From NCBI GenBank assembly GCA_022511465.1, contig JAFLRM010000018.1, positions 12,343 to 58,972 of the forward strand: a DNA stretch of 46,630 nucleotides. Direction: 5' to 3'. The first letter of the stretch is position 1. The number at the start of each line of letters is the position of its first letter. Shown here piece after piece: positions 16,106 to 23,761 of this stretch. This DNA is from Acetatifactor sp. Lineage in GTDB: Bacteria > Bacillota > Clostridia > Lachnospirales > Lachnospiraceae. The position numbers and the translations under genes are program-made. Below the pieces are notes generated by a model that saw only the letters and a program-made list of their open reading frames with translations, was not told where the DNA came from and ran no database searches.

Positions 16106-16495
16106 ATGGGTATGGAATTTGTAGAAAGAAAACGGTGGTTATTTTTTGGACTGCCTTTCACCTTTACCAAATATACGATCAAAGAGGACATGATCACCAT
16201 CTCGGAGGGGCTGTTAAAGACCGTAGAGAATGACTGTTACATGTATAAGGTTCAGGACGTGGAGCATTCAGCTACCCTGATGGAGAAGCTGTTCAAGCTG
16301 GGGACGGTCATCTGCTATACAGGTGACACCACGCATGCCAGACTGGTTTTGAACCATATCCGCAACTCTAAGGAGATCAAGGAGTTTATTCTGAGGGAAT
16401 CCGAGGAGGCACGGTTGAAGAGGCGCACGGTCAACATGCTGGATATCGGTTCCGGAGATTTGGAGGACATCCACGACAATATTCACGATGTGTAA
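16106..16495 (+). CDS. Bacterial PH-domain (bPH_2) protein
   Basis: This 129-residue protein has the bPH_2 pattern: RKRWLFFGLPFTFTKYTIKEDMITISEGLLKTVENDCYMYKVQDVEHSATLMEKLFKLGTVICYTGD, then HIRNSKEIKEFI and a charged tail. Here the domain stands almost alone, without membrane helices. bPH domains form oligomeric beta-sandwich discs, and their ligands are unknown. The open frame runs upstream through the repeat leader, where translation gives Arg-rich nonsense, so an ATG at 16106 or 16112 after AAGGAGG/AAGGA is preferred. It has its own promoter and leader. Confidence 0.75.
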   Translation: MGMEFVERKRWLFFGLPFTFTKYTIKEDMITISEGLLKTVENDCYMYKVQDVEHSATLMEKLFKLGTVICYTGDTTHARLVLNHIRNSKEIKEFILRESEEARLKRRTVNMLDIGSGDLEDIHDNIHDV

Positions 16496-16530
16496 TTATG
16501 ATGTGCTGCAGCAGACAGAAGTGAAGATGC

Positions 16531-16567
16531 GGGGACGGGATCACGGAGAGATTCTGTCCCCATTTTT
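16531..16567 (+). terminator. Terminator after the PH-domain gene
   Basis: GGGGAC (16531-16536) pairs with GTCCCC (16556-16561), with weaker inner pairing, followed by ATTTTT. It overlaps the 3' end of the convergent PF06541 gene. Confidence 0.7.
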
Positions 16568-16981
16568 ACGGTGTGTCAAAAGTCGCTCAAACAAAAGCCC
16601 TGCGCCGAACCAGCCGGGAGCATAATCCAGTCGGACTACTTTTTTTATATGAAAGCGGCTTCTGGAGTAGTCCCATGGACAGAGAGCATGTTGACGGAGT
16701 AAGCTGCCGGATACGTATTCGGCGGAGAAGATCAGCGTCATGTAGGTGAGACCGCGCAGCCAGAAGGGTTTGTTCCGCATCAACCGGAAGATGGGGCTTA
16801 GGAAAGCGGCAGATCCGTAGATGGGAAACATCCAGATAGAGGTTTTTCCCATGAGGCGAAGTTCCCTGCGGCGCAGAGAGCCAAGGGCGGTGAACAGTAT
16901 TTCCATGCACCATCCAATAATGCCGCACAAAATAAAATCGTGAATTAATTTTTTGAGTGTATTTTGAATCAAGCGTACCAT
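16541..16981 (-). CDS. Short PF06541 (CmpB-like) membrane protein
   Basis: The 146-residue protein has the same hallmarks as the larger family member at 2242-3144: IIGWCMEILFTAL near the start, LMGKTSIWMFPIYGSAAF, then EYVSGSLLRQHALCPWDYS, with about four membrane helices. It lacks the coiled-coil tail. Its function is not established. The start at 16981 has AAAGGA six bases ahead; the frame extends to 17020. It is divergent from folC, with about 120 bases between the starts. Its last codons overlap the terminator of the PH-domain gene. Confidence 0.78.
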   Translation of the reverse strand: MVRLIQNTLKKLIHDFILCGIIGWCMEILFTALGSLRRRELRLMGKTSIWMFPIYGSAAFLSPIFRLMRNKPFWLRGLTYMTLIFSAEYVSGSLLRQHALCPWDYSRSRFHIKKVVRLDYAPGWFGAGLLFERLLTHRKNGDRISP

Positions 16982-17100
16982 AGATATTCCTTTCTCATTA
17001 CAGTCTCTGAAAGTAGACATTCAGAACTTTATTCTGCGAATAGTATGAGCACTTTTTGAAAAAATAAGCGGAAACTGGGAAAGTTGGAAAGGAGCGGAAA

Positions 17101-18384
17101 ATGACGGAAAAGGATGCTCTGGAATATATAGGATCTATCCAGCATTACGGGATTGTGCCGGGCCTTTCGTCCATAAGAGAGCTCTGCTGCAGGTTGGGCG
17201 ATCCACAGAATGCGCTGCGCTTTGTACATATTGCCGGAACCAACGGAAAAGGATCCACATTGGCCTTTGTGTCCAGCATTTTGCGCTGTGCCGGTTATCG
17301 GGTGGGACGGTACATTTCTCCTGTTATATTCCAGTATCGGGAACGGATCCAGGTGGGGGAGAGACCTATTTCAAGATCAGCGCTCTGCGAGGGAATGGAA
17401 CTTGTGCGGGAAGCTTGTAAGAACATGTGCGAAGAAGGTTTTTTGCAGCCCACACCCTTTGAGGTGGAGACAGCGCTCGCTTTTTGGTATTTTCGGAAGA
17501 AAAAGTGTGACATCGTGGTGTTGGAGACCGGGATGGGAGGTCTTCTGGACGCAACCAATTTGGTCAACACAACAATAACGTCTGTTATTGCATCTGTGAG
17601 TATGGATCACATGAAGTTTCTGGGGTACACACTGGAACAGATTGCGGCCCAGAAAGCCGGCATTATCAAGGAAAACTGTCCAGTGGTGCTTTTAAAGCAG
17701 AGCGAGGAAGTTATGCGGGTTGTGGAGCGGGAGGCGGTGGAGAAGCACGCATCGCTTGTGTTTGCAGATACCGGCAAGGCTTCCCACGTGCGATATGGTA
17801 TGGAACGGCAGATCTTTGACTATGACGGACTTCGGAAGCTGGAAATCTCTCTTGCAGGGCAGTTTCAGATTGACAATGCGGTTTTGGCCGTCGAGACGAT
17901 CCGCACGCTGGTGGAACAGGGGTATTCTGTCAGGGAAGATGCGCTGCGCCGGGGGTTGAAAGAGGCCGCCTGGCCGGGGCGTTTTCAGGTGCTTCGGAAA
18001 AACCCCCTCTTTGTGGTGGATGGAGCTCACAATGAAGACGCAGCGCAAAAACTTGCAAGAGCCATCGAATTTTATTTTACAAACAGACGAATTATTTATA
18101 TAATGGGGATATTGAAAGACAAGGATCACGAGAGGATCATTGATCTGACCCACGGCTATGCGGATCAGATCATCACGGTGACACCGCCGGACAATCCCAG
18201 AGCCATGCATGCCTATGAGCTGGCCCGGGAGATTGCCGAAGTACACCCCGAGGTGACAGCGGTGGACAGCCTGGAGGAGGCAGTGGAGATGAGCCTGCTT
18301 CTGGCTGGAAAGGAGGATGTGATCCTGGCGTTTGGTTCTCTGTCCTATCTGGGCAGGTTGATGGAGATTGTGGCGCGCCGCTAG
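17101..18384 (+). CDS. folC: Bifunctional folylpolyglutamate synthase / dihydrofolate synthase
   Basis: The 427-residue protein has the ATP-binding loop GTNGKGST at about residues 46-53, the Mur-ligase-like central region with [12 protein letters not shown] and [11 protein letters not shown], and the C-terminal motif [11 protein letters not shown]. It adds glutamate to dihydropteroate and extends the polyglutamate tail. AAAGGAG lies ahead of the ATG. It is the first gene of a folate operon (folC, folE, HD protein, folP, folBK). No tetrahydrofolate riboswitch was seen in the leader. Confidence 0.95.
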   Translation: MTEKDALEYIGSIQHYGIVPGLSSIRELCCRLGDPQNALRFVHIAGTNGKGSTLAFVSSILRCAGYRVGRYISPVIFQYRERIQVGERPISRSALCEGMELVREACKNMCEEGFLQPTPFEVETALAFWYFRKKKCDIVVLETGMGGLLDATNLVNTTITSVIASVSMDHMKFLGYTLEQIAAQKAGIIKENCPVVLLKQSEEVMRVVEREAVEKHASLVFADTGKASHVRYGMERQIFDYDGLRKLEISLAGQFQIDNAVLAVETIRTLVEQGYSVREDALRRGLKEAAWPGRFQVLRKNPLFVVDGAHNEDAAQKLARAIEFYFTNRRIIYIMGILKDKDHERIIDLTHGYADQIITVTPPDNPRAMHAYELAREIAEVHPEVTAVDSLEEAVEMSLLLAGKEDVILAFGSLSYLGRLMEIVARR

Positions 18385-18422
18385 CGGATAGATGCACGGA
18401 CACAGGAGAAAGGCGGAATCGT

Positions 18423-18980
18423 ATGGTTGACCATGAGAAAGTGAAAGAGGCGGTGAGACTTCTGTTGGAAGGCATCGGAGAGGACACGGGCAGAGAGGGA
18501 CTTTTGGAGACGCCGGAGCGAATCGCCAAAATGTACGAGGAAATATACGGAGGCATGGATGAGGATGCAGGGGAGCATCTCTCCAAAGTGTTTTCCGTGG
18601 ACAATAGCGAGATGGTGCTGGAGAAAGATATTGTATTCTATTCCACCTGTGAGCATCACCTGATGCCCTTTTATGGAAAGGCCCATGTGGCTTATATTCC
18701 AAACGGTAAAGTGGTAGGTTTGAGCAAGCTGGCGAGAACCGTGGAAGTGTATGCCCGCAGACCCCAGATACAGGAGCGGATGACCGGACAGATCGCGGAT
18801 GCCATCATGCAGCACTTAAAGCCCCAGGGAGCTATGGTAGTGCTTGAGGCGGAGCATATGTGCATGACCATGCGCGGGGTGAAGAAACCGGGAAGCAAGA
18901 CGGTCAGCGTGGCCGCCAGAGGTGTCTTTCAGGACAATGCAGCGCTGCAGACACAGTTTTATCATATGCTGCACGACTGA
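18423..18980 (+). CDS. folE: GTP cyclohydrolase I
   Basis: The 185-residue protein is a complete FolE. The zinc ligands are present: Cys76 and His79 in [12 protein letters not shown], and Cys147 in [10 protein letters not shown]. The [23 protein letters not shown] block is the family core. It converts GTP to dihydroneopterin triphosphate, the entry to folate synthesis. Because the zinc-type enzyme is present and metal genes lie elsewhere in the window, zinc supply could matter, but no link is visible. It starts 38 bases after folC. Confidence 0.97.
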   Translation: MVDHEKVKEAVRLLLEGIGEDTGREGLLETPERIAKMYEEIYGGMDEDAGEHLSKVFSVDNSEMVLEKDIVFYSTCEHHLMPFYGKAHVAYIPNGKVVGLSKLARTVEVYARRPQIQERMTGQIADAIMQHLKPQGAMVVLEAEHMCMTMRGVKKPGSKTVSVAARGVFQDNAALQTQFYHMLHD

Positions 18981-19068
18981 TAGTGTGCCGACGCATGGAT
19001 GCAATGGTGGTATGCAGGGATTGATGTGGAGAAAAGTAACTGACAGGACTCACAGTAGATAGAATGCC

Positions 19069-19551
19069 ATGGATAGAATAGATAAAATATTAAATCATAA
19101 TTTATTTTTGTGTCACTTACAACAAAACAATTCGGCAGAGGCGGACAGGCGCTTCTGCCGTCATAATATCACACATTTTCTGGATGTGGCAAGGATTGGT
19201 GAGATCATAAATTTGGAGGAAAAGCTCCAGATTCCCAGAGATTTGGTCTACGGGGCTGCGCTTCTGCACGATATGGGAAAGCACATCCAATATGAGGACG
19301 GTACGCCTCACGAGATTGCCAGCGGGGAGATCGCACCGACGATTCTTAAGGAATGTGGTTTTGTTGATAAAGAAACAGATGTTATTGTTGATGCGATCTT
19401 ACATCATAGAGACAGCCAGGTGGCGGAGGAGCCAAATTTGCGGGGTGTGCTCTACCGCGCGGACAAGGCCAGCCGCGCCTGTTTTGCCTGTGAGGCGGAG
19501 GCAGACTGCGACTGGAAAGAAGGCAAAAAGAATATGCGAATTAAATATTAA
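19069..19551 (+). CDS. HD-domain phosphohydrolase in the folate operon
   Basis: The 160-residue protein has an HD metal site: an early His in CRHNITHFLDVARI, the HD pair H67-D68 in LLHDMGKH, and later HH and D residues (ILHHRDS, YRADKASR). A short Cys cluster, CFACEAEADCDW, follows near the end. HD proteins of this size usually hydrolyse phosphate esters of nucleotides. It sits between folE and folP, at the place in the pathway where dihydroneopterin triphosphate must lose its phosphates. No Nudix (FolQ/NudB) gene is in the operon, so a role in that step is a reasonable inference. It is unproven. Confidence 0.78.
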   Translation: MDRIDKILNHNLFLCHLQQNNSAEADRRFCRHNITHFLDVARIGEIINLEEKLQIPRDLVYGAALLHDMGKHIQYEDGTPHEIASGEIAPTILKECGFVDKETDVIVDAILHHRDSQVAEEPNLRGVLYRADKASRACFACEAEADCDWKEGKKNMRIKY

Positions 19552-19590
19552 AACAACAATAAATTTTGAACGGAGGCAGAAGGAGATAAC

Positions 19591-20397
19591 ATGAGGATTG
19601 GAAACAGAGAGTTTGATACGGAGAGACATACTTATGTGATGGGAATTTTGAATGTGACACCGGATTCCTTTTCCGATGGCGGCAAGTGGAATGACAAAGA
19701 CAGAGCGCTCCGCCGTGTGGAGACAATGCTGGCGGAGGGGATGGATATTGTGGATGTGGGCGGCGAGTCCACAAGACCGGGCTATACCATGATCTCCGAT
19801 CAGGAGGAGATCGAAAGAGTAACACCTGTTATAGAAATAATCAGGAAAAATTTTGATATCCCCATTTCTTTGGATACTTATAAAAGCGAGGTAGCTCGAG
19901 CCGGTATTGCAGCAGGAGCCGATCTTATCAATGATATCTGGGGCTTACAGTATGATCCCAAGATGGCAGGGGTGGTCGCAAAAAGCGGCCTGCCTTGCTG
20001 TCTTGTACACAACCGCAAGGAGGCAGATTACCAAAACTCTATGCAGGAAGTGATGGAGGATTTTGTGAAGGTTATTGAAGGTGCCAGACAGGCCGGCATT
20101 GCTGACGAGAAGATCATCCTTGATCCGGGTGTGGGTTTCGGCAAGACTCATGAGAATAGCCTGGAGATTCTCAGGCATCTGGAGGAATTTAATATGTTGG
20201 GCTATCCCTTGCTCCTTGGATGCAGCCGAAAATCGGTGATCGGTCTCACCCTCGACCTTCCGGTGGAGGAGAGGCTGGAGGGGACGCTTGTGACTACTGT
20301 TTTTGCTGTGAAAAATGGTTGTTCCTTTGTGCGAGTCCACGATGTGAAAGAGAATGTGCGGGCAATCCGCATGACGGAGGCTATTCTGCGAAGATGA
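19591..20397 (+). CDS. folP: Dihydropteroate synthase
   Basis: This 268-residue TIM-barrel enzyme has the conserved loops MGILNVTPDSFSDGG, DVGGESTRPGYT, SLDTYKSEVA, LINDIWG, ILDPGVGFGKT, LLGCSRKSVIG and FVRVHDVKE. It condenses 4-aminobenzoate with the pterin diphosphate and is the sulfonamide target. No obvious resistance insertion is visible in loops 1 and 2. Its TGA overlaps the ATG of the next gene (ATGA at 20394-20397), so they are translationally coupled. Confidence 0.97.
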   Translation: MRIGNREFDTERHTYVMGILNVTPDSFSDGGKWNDKDRALRRVETMLAEGMDIVDVGGESTRPGYTMISDQEEIERVTPVIEIIRKNFDIPISLDTYKSEVARAGIAAGADLINDIWGLQYDPKMAGVVAKSGLPCCLVHNRKEADYQNSMQEVMEDFVKVIEGARQAGIADEKIILDPGVGFGKTHENSLEILRHLEEFNMLGYPLLLGCSRKSVIGLTLDLPVEERLEGTLVTTVFAVKNGCSFVRVHDVKENVRAIRMTEAILRR

Positions 20398-21224
20398 AGT
20401 TTTGGGACGAGATCCGAATAAGAGAGCTGGAGATCTACGCCTATCATGGTGTATATCCGGAGGAAAACGAGAAAGGGCAGCCCTTTTTTGTGAACGCCAG
20501 CTTTTTTTGCGATATCAGAGAGGCAGGGCGAAAGGATGATCTCTCCCTGTCCACCAACTACGGCGAAATCTGTCACTTTATCACAAAGTGGATGCAAGAA
20601 CATACCTGTAAACTGGTTGAGGCGGTGGCAGAGCAACTGTCCAGAGACTTGCTGCTCCAATATCCTCTGGTGGAGGAGCTGGAGCTGGAGATAAGAAAAC
20701 CGGAGGCTCCCATCGGACTTCCCTTTGGATCGGTCTCCGTGTGCGTGAGAAGAGGATGGCACACGGCTTATCTTTCCGTTGGTTCCAATATGGGGGACAG
20801 GCAACGGTATATTGATGATGCCCTTCACGCCCTTGGCGCAGAGGATCACACGCGGTTACAGAAAGTTTCCCAGTTACTTATCACCAAACCCTACGGCGGT
20901 GTGGGGCAGGAAGATTTCCTAAACGGAGCGATTCAAGTCCGAACCCTGCTCTCGCCCCATGAGCTTCTGGACTGGCTGCACGAGATCGAGGCGGCTGCAG
21001 GGAGAGAACGGCTGGTGCACTGGGGACCGAGGACGCTGGATCTGGATATTTTGTTTTACGACAAGCTGATATATGAGGATGGGCGGCTGATCTTGCCCCA
21101 TATAGATATGCAGAATCGTGATTTTGTGCTGCGGCCTCTCAGCGAGATTGCCCCGAATTTCCGTCATCCTCTTCTGGGATTAACGGTGATGCAGCTTTTA
21201 GAGGCTTTAGATATCGAAGCATAA
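20394..21224 (+). CDS. folBK: Dihydroneopterin aldolase - HPPK fusion
   Basis: A single 276-residue chain carries two enzymes. Residues 1-120 are FolB (IRELEIYAYHGVYPEENEKGQPF, with the catalytic Lys in the ELEIRKPEAP region). Residues about 122-276 are FolK (AYLSVGSNMGDRQRYIDDAL, GRERLVHWGPRTLDLDILFYD, LPHIDMQNRDFVLRPLSEIAP). It makes 6-hydroxymethyl-dihydropterin and adds pyrophosphate, supplying FolP. The start at 20394 overlaps folP; the longer frame from 20220 lies inside folP and is not real. Its last 86 bases overlap the convergent Gx-transporter gene. Confidence 0.95.
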   Translation: MKFWDEIRIRELEIYAYHGVYPEENEKGQPFFVNASFFCDIREAGRKDDLSLSTNYGEICHFITKWMQEHTCKLVEAVAEQLSRDLLLQYPLVEELELEIRKPEAPIGLPFGSVSVCVRRGWHTAYLSVGSNMGDRQRYIDDALHALGAEDHTRLQKVSQLLITKPYGGVGQEDFLNGAIQVRTLLSPHELLDWLHEIEAAAGRERLVHWGPRTLDLDILFYDKLIYEDGRLILPHIDMQNRDFVLRPLSEIAPNFRHPLLGLTVMQLLEALDIEA

Positions 21225-21696
21225 ACCCGGCGCAGAAGCCGGTGAAAAGACCGGTCACAATACCACTCAAAAGGAGAAATGGAAGATAGGACAGAACACC
21301 GGGAGTGCCGGTGAGAAGCAGGGCGATCATAAGCTGTCCCACGTTGTGGCACAGGGCGCCAAAGATGCTGATGAGAGGTGGAAAATGCCCTTGCAAAAGC
21401 ATGTGGACCAAGGTCATGCCCACAAGGCATAAAAAACCTCCCGCCAGACTGTACAGAAGGCTTACCGCCTGTCCGAAGAGCAGGGCGGACAAAAGAATGC
21501 GTACAAGCAGCACATACAGAGCGTCTTGTGTAGAAAAGCGAATTAAAGAAACTAGTGTTATTATATTGGCCAGTCCAAGCTTTACGCCGGGAATGGGAAC
21601 AAGTGGAGGCAGGGCGCTCTCTATGGCGTAGACAGCCAGAGATAGCGTGGCGAGGAGTGCCAGGGTGGTCAGCTTTCGAGTGGAAAAATGGCGCAT
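21139..21696 (-). CDS. Gx transporter family (heptaprenyl diphosphate synthase component I-like) membrane protein
   Basis: The 185-residue membrane protein has about five helices and the family N-terminus LALLATLSLAVYAIESALPPLVPIPGVKLGLANIITL. Members are often misnamed heptaprenyl diphosphate synthase component I. They resemble ECF-type S components and occur next to NusG-domain-II and ApbE genes, as here. In Listeria a member of this family appears to be part of the extracellular electron transfer locus. The start at 21696 follows AAAGG; the frame extends to 21741. The C-terminal 28 residues overlap folBK on the other strand. Substrate unknown. Confidence 0.8.
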   Translation of the reverse strand: MRHFSTRKLTTLALLATLSLAVYAIESALPPLVPIPGVKLGLANIITLVSLIRFSTQDALYVLLVRILLSALLFGQAVSLLYSLAGGFLCLVGMTLVHMLLQGHFPPLISIFGALCHNVGQLMIALLLTGTPGVLSYLPFLLLSGIVTGLFTGFCAGFMLRYLKPLKAASPLIPEEDDGNSGQSR

Positions 21697-21759
21697 GATG
21701 TTATACCTTTCTACTGATAAAATATGTGGGATGTATCCCAATGGACATTGGAAGGTAGA

Positions 21760-22185
21760 TCAATACACGACAGCATCGGGAGGTATCTGCGATTCCCCTT
21801 CGTGCACCCGGATCACCAGCCGGTTGGGCAGGCAGACGATGGGAAGGAGTGAGGTGCGCTGAAACCCCTGATGGATGCAGAGCTTGTCGGGGCAGCTGGC
21901 GGAGAGAATGCCAATCTGTCCGTCCGTCACCAGTATTTCGTTGTAGCCCCCGGTGTCTCCAGTGACCGTGAAGGTGTAGGGTTCCGCGTCACGAGTCAGC
22001 GGTATACTCATCAGAAGGGAGCCGTCCTGATAGATGTCCGCGACAGGGACAGAGCGACCGTTCGAGGAGTCCATTCGGATGTCCCAGAGCCGTAGGCCGA
22101 GGAAGCCGGCGCTTCCAAATGAAATGCACAGGATCATGGCGGTCAGGATAAATGCGTTTTTCCGGTAAGGGGGCAGTCCGCGCAT
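21760..22185 (-). CDS. NusG domain II (DUF1312) protein, membrane anchored
   Basis: The 141-residue protein has one N-terminal membrane helix (about 11-33) and then a beta-rich outside domain with the pattern NEILVTDGQIGILSASCPDKLCIHQGF and ending in CLPNRLVIRV. The CPDKLC pair and HQG are the family hallmark. These proteins are linked by gene neighbourhood to Gx transporters and ApbE flavinylation enzymes, and one is encoded in known extracellular electron transfer loci. Its ATG is 56 bases from the divergent apbE start. The gene order on the minus strand is this gene, then the Gx transporter. Confidence 0.85.
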   Translation of the reverse strand: MRGLPPYRKNAFILTAMILCISFGSAGFLGLRLWDIRMDSSNGRSVPVADIYQDGSLLMSIPLTRDAEPYTFTVTGDTGGYNEILVTDGQIGILSASCPDKLCIHQGFQRTSLLPIVCLPNRLVIRVHEGESQIPPDAVVY

Positions 22186-22241
22186 AGATAGGCTCCTTTC
22201 TCATAAAATCTGTAAACAGTATAGCAAAAGGTCAGGCAAAA

Positions 22242-23264
22242 ATGAAGAAGAAAGTTTTGTTCTGCGGAGCTCTTGTCTTGCTGGGATCGTTGTGGCTTTC
22301 AGGCTGTGGTGCGCGGTCACCGGAGTCCCTGCAATGTGTGGACACGGCCATGGGAACGGTCATTACCCAACAAATCTATATGACTGAGCCGGACGAAGCG
22401 GTGGCAGAGGAGATCATTGCGGTCATCGACGAACTGGAAAACAGCACATTGTCATGGAGGATCGATTCCTCCGATCTTGCCCGGGTGAACAGGGCGGCGG
22501 GGGATTTGGAGGGAAACCCTCTGTCCCCGCGATTGGAGGCGCTTCTACATAAGTGTCAGGAGGTATCGAAGGATTCAGGTGGAGCCTTTGACATTACCAT
22601 CGGGGAAGTGGCAAGACTCTGGGATATCGACCGATGGGCTGCCGGAGAGGGTAGCGGTGATTATCAGCTGCCGAAGAAGGAGCGGATCAGGGAGCTTCTT
22701 GCGGATGCAGGCTATGCAAAGCTCCGGCTCTCGGACCATCGCCTCTATCTGCCCCAGGGAATGTCTCTGGATATGGGGGCCATTGGAAAGGGGGCGGCGT
22801 TGGACGAAATCCTCGCTCTGATGGAAGAGAATGAACAGATTACCGGCGCGGTGATCTCCGTGGGCGGCAGCGTCCTGACCTACGGGGAAAAGCCGGACGG
22901 AAGCGCCTGGAGTGTGGGAATCGCGGATCCTGCCGACACTTCCCATATGGTTGGGACACTCTCCCTCACCGGGCAATGGTGCATCTCCACCTCTGGGGAT
23001 TACGAGCGGTACGTGGAGGTGGATGGTGTGCGCTACCACCATATCATCGATCCCACCACCGGGTATCCGGCGGACAGCGGGGTGAGCAGCGTCACGATCC
23101 TTGCGAAGGATGGGGCGCTGAGCGACGCGCTCTCCACAGCCTGCTTTATTCTGGGGGAGGAGAAAGGGCTTCTTTTGGCAAAGCGGTACGGCGTGGAGGC
23201 ACTTTTTGTGGACAAGGTGGGAAATATTTCCATGACGGAGGGAATGAAGTTATATTTCCGGTAA
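22242..23264 (+). CDS. apbE: FAD:protein FMN transferase, lipoprotein
   Basis: The 340-residue protein has a lipoprotein signal with lipobox LSGC (Cys22), placing it outside the membrane. Family motifs are complete: TAMGTVITQQIY, GGAFDITIGEVARLW, MSLDMGAIGKGAALD, and YHHIIDPTTGYPADSGVSSVTIL followed by the metal-binding DALST. It transfers FMN from FAD to a Thr or Ser of extracellular proteins using magnesium. No target protein with a flavinylation motif is recognised in this window. It is divergent from the NusG-II/Gx-transporter pair and probably acts with them. Confidence 0.95.
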   Translation: MKKKVLFCGALVLLGSLWLSGCGARSPESLQCVDTAMGTVITQQIYMTEPDEAVAEEIIAVIDELENSTLSWRIDSSDLARVNRAAGDLEGNPLSPRLEALLHKCQEVSKDSGGAFDITIGEVARLWDIDRWAAGEGSGDYQLPKKERIRELLADAGYAKLRLSDHRLYLPQGMSLDMGAIGKGAALDEILALMEENEQITGAVISVGGSVLTYGEKPDGSAWSVGIADPADTSHMVGTLSLTGQWCISTSGDYERYVEVDGVRYHHIIDPTTGYPADSGVSSVTILAKDGALSDALSTACFILGEEKGLLLAKRYGVEALFVDKVGNISMTEGMKLYFR

Positions 23265-23276
23265 TGTTTTATTCCC

Positions 23277-23288
23277 GCAGGCAATGAG
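23277..23288. repeat. Short repeat fragment (GCAGGCAATGAG)
   Basis: Twelve bases identical to 16012-16023 in the structured leader. It lies just after apbE in an intergenic region and looks like a remnant of the same dispersed palindrome. Confidence 0.35.
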
Positions 23289-23308
23289 TTAAGCGTGGGC
23301 GCTTTGAC

Positions 23309-23337
23309 TTGTCCATTCCGCAAAAATGTAGTATGAT
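23309..23337 (+). promoter_or_regulatory. Promoter of the ArsR-family regulator
   Basis: TTGTCC (23309-23314), 17 bases and TATGAT (23332-23337). A better -35 (TTGACT at 23304) would give a 22-base spacer. No clear 12-2-12 ArsR operator was found, though this regulator type is usually autoregulated. Confidence 0.5.
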
Positions 23338-23380
23338 AGGAAAGCGACTAGATTTGTGCTGTAAATAGGGGAGGCTACCC

Positions 23381-23725
23381 ATGGGAGAAAATGCATTTAT
23401 TCACATAAATCAGGAGACTGTTGACAAGGTGGATGAGAAGATGCCGCCGCAGGAGGAATTGCAGGATCTCGCGGACTTTTTCAAGGTGTTCGGCGATCCC
23501 ACCCGCTTAAAGATCCTCTATGTGCTTCTCTGTGAGGAGATGTGCGTATATGATATTGCCAATCTGCTGGGAATGTCCCAGTCAGCCATCTCTCACCAGC
23601 TCCGCGTGTTAAAGCAGATGGATCTGGTGAAAAATCGCAGGGAGGGTAAGACCATCTTCTACTCGTTGGCGGATGCCCATATTGTGACCATTTTGAGTCA
23701 GGGGCTGGATCATATAGAAGAATAA
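23381..23725 (+). CDS. ArsR/SmtB-family metal sensor, probable zinc responsive
   Basis: The 114-residue winged-helix repressor has FFKVFGDPTRLKILYVL and the DNA-reading helix MSQSAISHQLRVLKQMDLV. The alpha-5 metal site is complete: D-x-H-x10-H-x2-E in DAHIVTILSQGLDHIEE, the same ligand set as SmtB (Asp, His, His, Glu), which senses zinc. The alpha-3 cysteine pair typical of CadC/ArsR (ELCVCD) reads EMCVYD here, so the second Cys is lost and the alpha-3 site is probably not used. GGGAGG precedes the ATG. It is not next to a metal transporter, so its target may lie elsewhere, perhaps the zinc genes at the left of the window. Confidence 0.87.
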   Translation: MGENAFIHINQETVDKVDEKMPPQEELQDLADFFKVFGDPTRLKILYVLLCEEMCVYDIANLLGMSQSAISHQLRVLKQMDLVKNRREGKTIFYSLADAHIVTILSQGLDHIEE

Positions 23726-23732
23726 CAGAGAC

Positions 23733-23761
23733 CAAAAAGAGGCTGTCCTTACCGGACAGCC
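23733..23761 (-). terminator. Terminator of the DUF5050 gene
   Basis: On the minus strand GGCTGTCC and GGACAGCC pair around a short loop and run into CTTTTT. The 5' arm lies within the last codons of the DUF5050 gene. Confidence 0.75.

Noticed and set aside
17021..17100. Tetrahydrofolate riboswitch before folC
   Set aside because: The leader is about 80 bases, A-rich and lacks the conserved cores of either known class.
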